This document shows positions 60,120 to 64,000 of a DNA stretch of 64,000 nucleotides, piece after piece. This DNA comes from Sodiomyces alkalinus F11 (lineage: Eukaryota; Ascomycota; Sordariomycetes; Glomerellales; Plectosphaerellaceae): assembly GCF_003711515.1 (NCBI RefSeq), contig NW_021167081.1, positions 4,325,166-4,389,165 on the forward strand, in the 5' to 3' direction. A program made the position numbers and the translations under genes. The notes below the pieces were generated by a model. The model saw only the letters and a list, made by a program, of their open reading frames with translations, ran no database searches and had not been told where the DNA came from. The first letter of the stretch is position 1. The number at the start of each line of letters is the position of its first letter.

Positions 60120-61030
60120 TCTGAATACTCCTACCTTACCTAGGTATAAAGCTGTTTCTGGACCTATGAGATTAAAATGTATAGTCGATGTATTCGAGTT
60201 CGCTAATACCGCGGTTTCAGGACTAAAAGGGATTAACTCGGAGATCTCGAGATAGTACGTCTAGTCCTCTAACTTACCTTATACCACTTACCTTATCTAT
60301 TTACTAACCTTATTACGCCCTGCCTAACACGTCCGTCCTAGAGGATTAATTTAGTACGTGTTAAAAATCCCACGATATTTTTCCTGGAGGCCTGCTAACT
60401 ATTTTTTATAATAGCAGGAAATAGCGATTATACCCGGCGCGTTAACTTTACTATAGCCGTCCTTCGATAAGTTAGATTCCGATTACCTATCTTCTATATC
60501 TTTACCGTTATCGTCCCTTACCTTAGGTATCTAGATAATCATCTTTCTTAAGGTATTCCTTTATCCAGGTTAGGTCTCCCTATACCACTTATACCGACTA
60601 TTTACTAATACAGTATAATGCAGAATAATCAAGATATATACCGCTATGCATTCTATATAGGTGAGTATTCTTCTAGACCTTTTTATTATCGCTAGGAACT
60701 AACGTATTACTACCTACCTTAGGTAGATTAGATAGTATCGATAATAGCGATATTCGCCGTAAAAAACTTCTATGACCTATACTATATACCTTCACTATCG
60801 AGATCCGATATATCGCGATAACGATTTCTAATCTTCACGGATTAGAGTATTATCCAGACTATACTAGTAGGCAGTTAGAGCTAAGCTGGAAGGTAAGGTA
60901 AGGTATAGTGGGTTTCTGACTTTTCATAATCGGTTATCCCGGCCTATCCGTTCATAGAATTCACCAACTACCTATACTATCTTTATTCTTTACTACGGCT
61001 AAGGAAGGTTCTAACTTAACGTAATAGGTT
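60120..61030 (-). pseudogene. Minus-strand gene at the right side of the CACTA region, unidentified
   Basis: A frame of about 300 codons with RIP-type stops. Readable blocks include E-F-Y-E-R-I-G-R-D near 60950, I-L-T-Y-I-E-C-I near 60665 and I-P-F-S-P-E-T-A-V-L near 60210. The carboxyl end continues to about 60020. It looks like a soluble protein. I recognise no family. Convergent with the plus-strand genes to its left. Confidence 0.4.
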
Positions 61031-61710
61031 AGCGAGTATCTTCGTCCAGAAAAATCACGATAACCTACCTGATACAAAGAGGTAAGTATAATTAGTGATA
61101 GTATGATTTCTTTTCACTAATAAGTATCATGTAATTAGGATTATGTATTCCACCAATAGAATTTCAATCAGCGTTATATTTTTTAACTAATAGGGATACG
61201 GATTCGTATACCTAGTACGTAGCTCGAGCAGCGATAATTTAGCTATCGTGTTATTATATAATATATGTCCGAGTTTGGACAACTGTCTCGAAAAATATCT
61301 ATTCGGCTGGTTATTATATCTAACTATCTTATAATTCGGCAGTCGAGTATACTGTTGACTAAGATATCTGACTGATATGGTTAACTGGCCGCCTGGTAAG
61401 CGGGAGCTTATGATACCTTATGTGTGTAGCTATTTATCTATGCTAACACTCTGTTAAACTTAATGCTCTGTGAGGCTTATCTAATATCCTTATATAGATA
61501 TTATTATGGTGTTACCGAATAACTGTGATATAACTAGATAACCGACGGTATACTCTGATTACGCAGGCTAATGTGTTTTACTGGTTAGATTACTAGACCA
61601 CGTTATATATCTATAGTAAACCTATAACCACCTTTGTATATTATCCCCTTGGATAAACTTTTTTATCGATATGAAGTTCTATGAATGCGTGGGTATCGAT
61701 TATGACCACC
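61031..61710. other. Intergenic, weakly RIPped to the right
   Basis: From about 61080 the sequence regains TpG/CpA and shows no coding frame. Probably the right-hand non-coding end of the CACTA-like element. Confidence 0.35.
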
Positions 61711-61711
61711 C

Positions 61712-61775
61712 CTGTCATTCTATTGACAGACTGGCCGTGCTCTGACCTACACTCCCCCCAACCCGTATAGGTAGA
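61712..61775. repeat. Right inverted repeat and hairpin, possible CACTA-element end
   Basis: CTGTCA-TTCTAT-TGACAG hairpin at 61712-61729, followed by 61737-61775, the imperfect inverted partner of 49848-49884 (CCCCCCAACCCGTATAGGTA). Confidence 0.4.
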
Positions 61776-61989
61776 TAGCTAATCATTTTCACATCTTCAT
61801 ATTCTGATTGTTCACATGCATCTGTGACGCCGTATCTGGCATATCAGCAGTTAAAATAGCCTTAAGTCTATAGCGGGTAGTTTAGTATGATTAGCTATAT
61901 CCTCCTACTTTATTTTAACCGTTATTTCCTTATTTAAATTGCTTAACTCGCTTAACCTCTTAATCGTTTAATCGCTCCATATTTAACCG

Positions 61990-64000
61990 ATTATTACAGT
62001 CGGTTTCGATAGTGTATTCCTCTATAGTCCTAGTTAATTAGACGATAGCCTTAACTGCGGCGTTACCTATAATAGGCTATACGATTCTCACCTTACTAAA
62101 AGAATAGCGTCGTTAGATTAAAGCTATTATATAGATAGCCTATACTGACCAGGTCTCTAACCTTATTAATATAGACCTCGAGGAATCTAAACGTCCTTAA
62201 TAGCTCGAATCCTCGGAACCTCTAGAGATAGTAAAAGGGGAAGAGGTTGCCTATAATTATAAGTTTAGGCTATAGCAGGTAAAAAAGAATAAGTGTTAGT
62301 AATAGTAACGTAGCCTAGCTGCTCTTTATAACTATATCGCGAAGATAGTTAATCCCATCTTTAAAGACTAGTAGGCAGGGAAAAAGGAGGTTAAAGATAT
62401 CCTAATTGCCTTAAAGAACTATCTTAAACCTACTAACGCTACTCAGAAATCCCTAGTTAAGAAAAGATAGGAAGAATATATATAAAATATACGGAGGATA
62501 CCCTATAAGCGTTAGCTTTAGGACTTTATAACGCTATACCGTGATTCGGAGATCTATAGCGTTAGATCTTCTAATACAAAAATAGATTAACTCGACGCGG
62601 GTTATAGGGCTATCGGTATTATAGCTTTAACGTAGTTACAGGCGCGTTTTATAAATATTTTAAGGGAAGATAAGGAAGACTAACCTAGTATTAAAGAGGT
62701 TATAATCGAATATACGGTTTAGTTACGCTATAGGTATCCTTATCGGCTTAATAAGAAGCCTATGCCGTTATTACTTTACACGGCGATATTCCTAGGAAAG
62801 GATAAAGATAGTAGATAGCAGACTACTAATTAGTGAGGTTAGTAGTAATAGTAAAAGGAGGATTCTTCGGTAAAGGAATAGATCTATAATTACGTTAAGA
62901 TAGGAAGATCTAAATGCTACTGCTTTTCGTGGGGTAGATACCCGAACGTTAATCCGACACGCCGCTAAAAGGGCTTTACGCCCACGAAGGAGGTAGTAGA
63001 ACGCTACGACCGCGTTATTAGGAGATAGAATACTTCCTAGCAAAAAAGCTTTAGGGAGTATATTAAAAAGGATATCGATAAGGCGAAAAAGAAGATAAAA
63101 GAGTCTAAAGCCAAGTTAGTAGAGAAAGATTAGTCTAAGAAAGTATCCAATTTCGTTCATAATAGGGAAGAGGATTCTAATAATAGCTTTTCCGATATAT
63201 ATTTTGCCGCTAGTTTCGTAGGAGAAAAGGTAGTATTAGCGACCTCGCCGTCGGTTTTCTCGCTCCTATAGACTACATAGGTGGTTAGTAGTAACTTTTT
63301 TAATCCGTTATTAATCGATTCGGGGTCCCTAAGGTATATAACTAATTAACGCCACCTACTCGAGGACTTCTAGCCTGCCACCACTATTATTAGATTTTAG
63401 ATAGGTAGCGGTACCTCTAATCTAGTAAAGGGGTATAGCACGCTACGTCTTTAGGTTAAAGATATAAAAGAACGTCCTTATACCCTTATACTAAAGAATA
63501 TAGCGTTTATAGATAGATATCTAATAATACTGCCATCTATGAGCAGGTTAAGAAGGATTAGAACGCTATGTTTATAACCGGTAGAGATATCTTAGTAATA
63601 GACCGATATATCTGCCTGCCGTTAACTAATATTAACGGCTAATATACCCTTAAAGCAACTAAGGGCACGCTATAAGGCTTATAGAAGCAGAGCTTTTTTA
63701 ATAGCTTAAGGGAACTAAAGCCTTTTTCTTTATCAATTTAATATATATCTATAGCCCTAAAGCTCTATCACGAGTCTATTAAGGAGACTAAGCCTATAAC
63801 GAGTATCTAGTTATTTATATAACTTATATATAAAAGTAAACAATATACAAAGCAGAATTATTAGTCCGGGAGTTATCCTTAAGTGGTGGTGCGCGCTCCT
63901 AGGAGTTCCCTAGGCTTTAGGGTTTAATCGTAGGTAGTATATATATAGGTGCCCTTAATTACGCGTAGTAGGGTACGTATTGGAGGCAGTGTGGTTCCAC
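61990..64000 (+). pseudogene. Ty1/copia gag-protease, runs off the window
   Basis: A plus-strand frame from about 62040 reads as a copia-type gag: a helical N-terminus (Q-V-S-N-L-I-N-I-D-L-E-E near 62145), A-L-Y-N-Y-I-A-K-I near 62315, then a Lys-rich linker (62980-63130). A Cys-rich element near 62915 (K-C-Y-C-F-S-W-G-R) may be the remains of a zinc knuckle. The aspartic protease is clear at about 63310: L-L-I-D-S-G-S with the following R-x-I-T-N block, as in copia proteases. The sequence past 63600 is heading towards integrase when the window ends. No 5' LTR could be delimited between 61775 and 62000. Confidence 0.7.
61990..64000 (+). mobile_element. Ty1/copia retrotransposon, partial
   Basis: Gag and protease order as in the Pseudoviridae-type elements. 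Only the 5' part is in the window. Heavily RIPped like the nested LTR block. Confidence 0.65.

Noticed and set aside
62792..63043. 83-codon minus-strand open frame
   Set aside because: Lies opposite the copia gag frame and has no supporting motif.

Overview
The window looks like a heterochromatic, transposon-packed block from a filamentous ascomycete (Pezizomycotina). Almost every reading frame is studded with TAG/TAA stops, CpA and TpG are strongly depleted, TpA is in excess and CpG is kept. That is the footprint of repeat-induced point mutation (RIP, CpA to TpA), which acts only in such fungi. I found no intact host gene, tRNA or rRNA. Identified proteins were recognised by reading through RIP-type stops, so nearly all coding entries are given as pseudogenes.

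1-10967: three fragments of MULE-type transposases (about 1960-2480 +, 2600-2818 +, 9950-10165 -), and a nearly full-length Tad1-like LINE on the minus strand (9600-4790) with a gag-like ORF1 and an ORF2 holding endonuclease, reverse transcriptase and a C-terminal zinc motif. The C-terminus of a MULE transposase (10620-10967) abuts the next block.

10968-49245: a nest of LTR retrotransposons. The host element A (plus strand, Ty3/gypsy type, 5' end lost) runs from 10968 to its 3' LTR at 47186-47544. It is split by element Y1 (11450-16767, LTRs of 338 and 355 bp, 5-bp target duplication GCCTC) and by element B (22713-43944). B is a second copy of the same family as A, inserted in the opposite direction with 357-bp LTRs and a CTAG duplication. 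B is itself split by element C (26865-33873), a chromodomain-bearing Ty3/gypsy element with a CTTAG duplication. To the right, 47545-49245 is the remains of a second Y element into which A appears to have inserted.

A and B belong to a very large family: about 14.2 kb once C is subtracted from B. It has gag, then protease-RT-integrase, then about 5.4 kb of extra 3' sequence. That extra part carries a reading frame with the His/Asp/Gln/Cys layout of a C48 (Ulp1/SENP-like) cysteine peptidase, present in both copies. This is the most interesting thing in the window.

49800-61775: a milder RIP zone with a CACTA-like (Tnp2/Transposase_21) DNA transposase on the plus strand (54100-58123), a divergent minus-strand gene upstream, a small plus-strand gene (58680-59237) and a further minus-strand gene (60120-61030). 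Hairpin-rich imperfect inverted repeats near 49850 and 61755 could be the ends of this element. 61990-64000: the 5' part (gag, aspartic protease) of a Ty1/copia element running off the window.

Order of events inferred from nesting: a Y element, then A, then Y1 and B into A, then C into B. A's 3' LTR is more heavily RIPped than B's LTRs, in agreement with that order.
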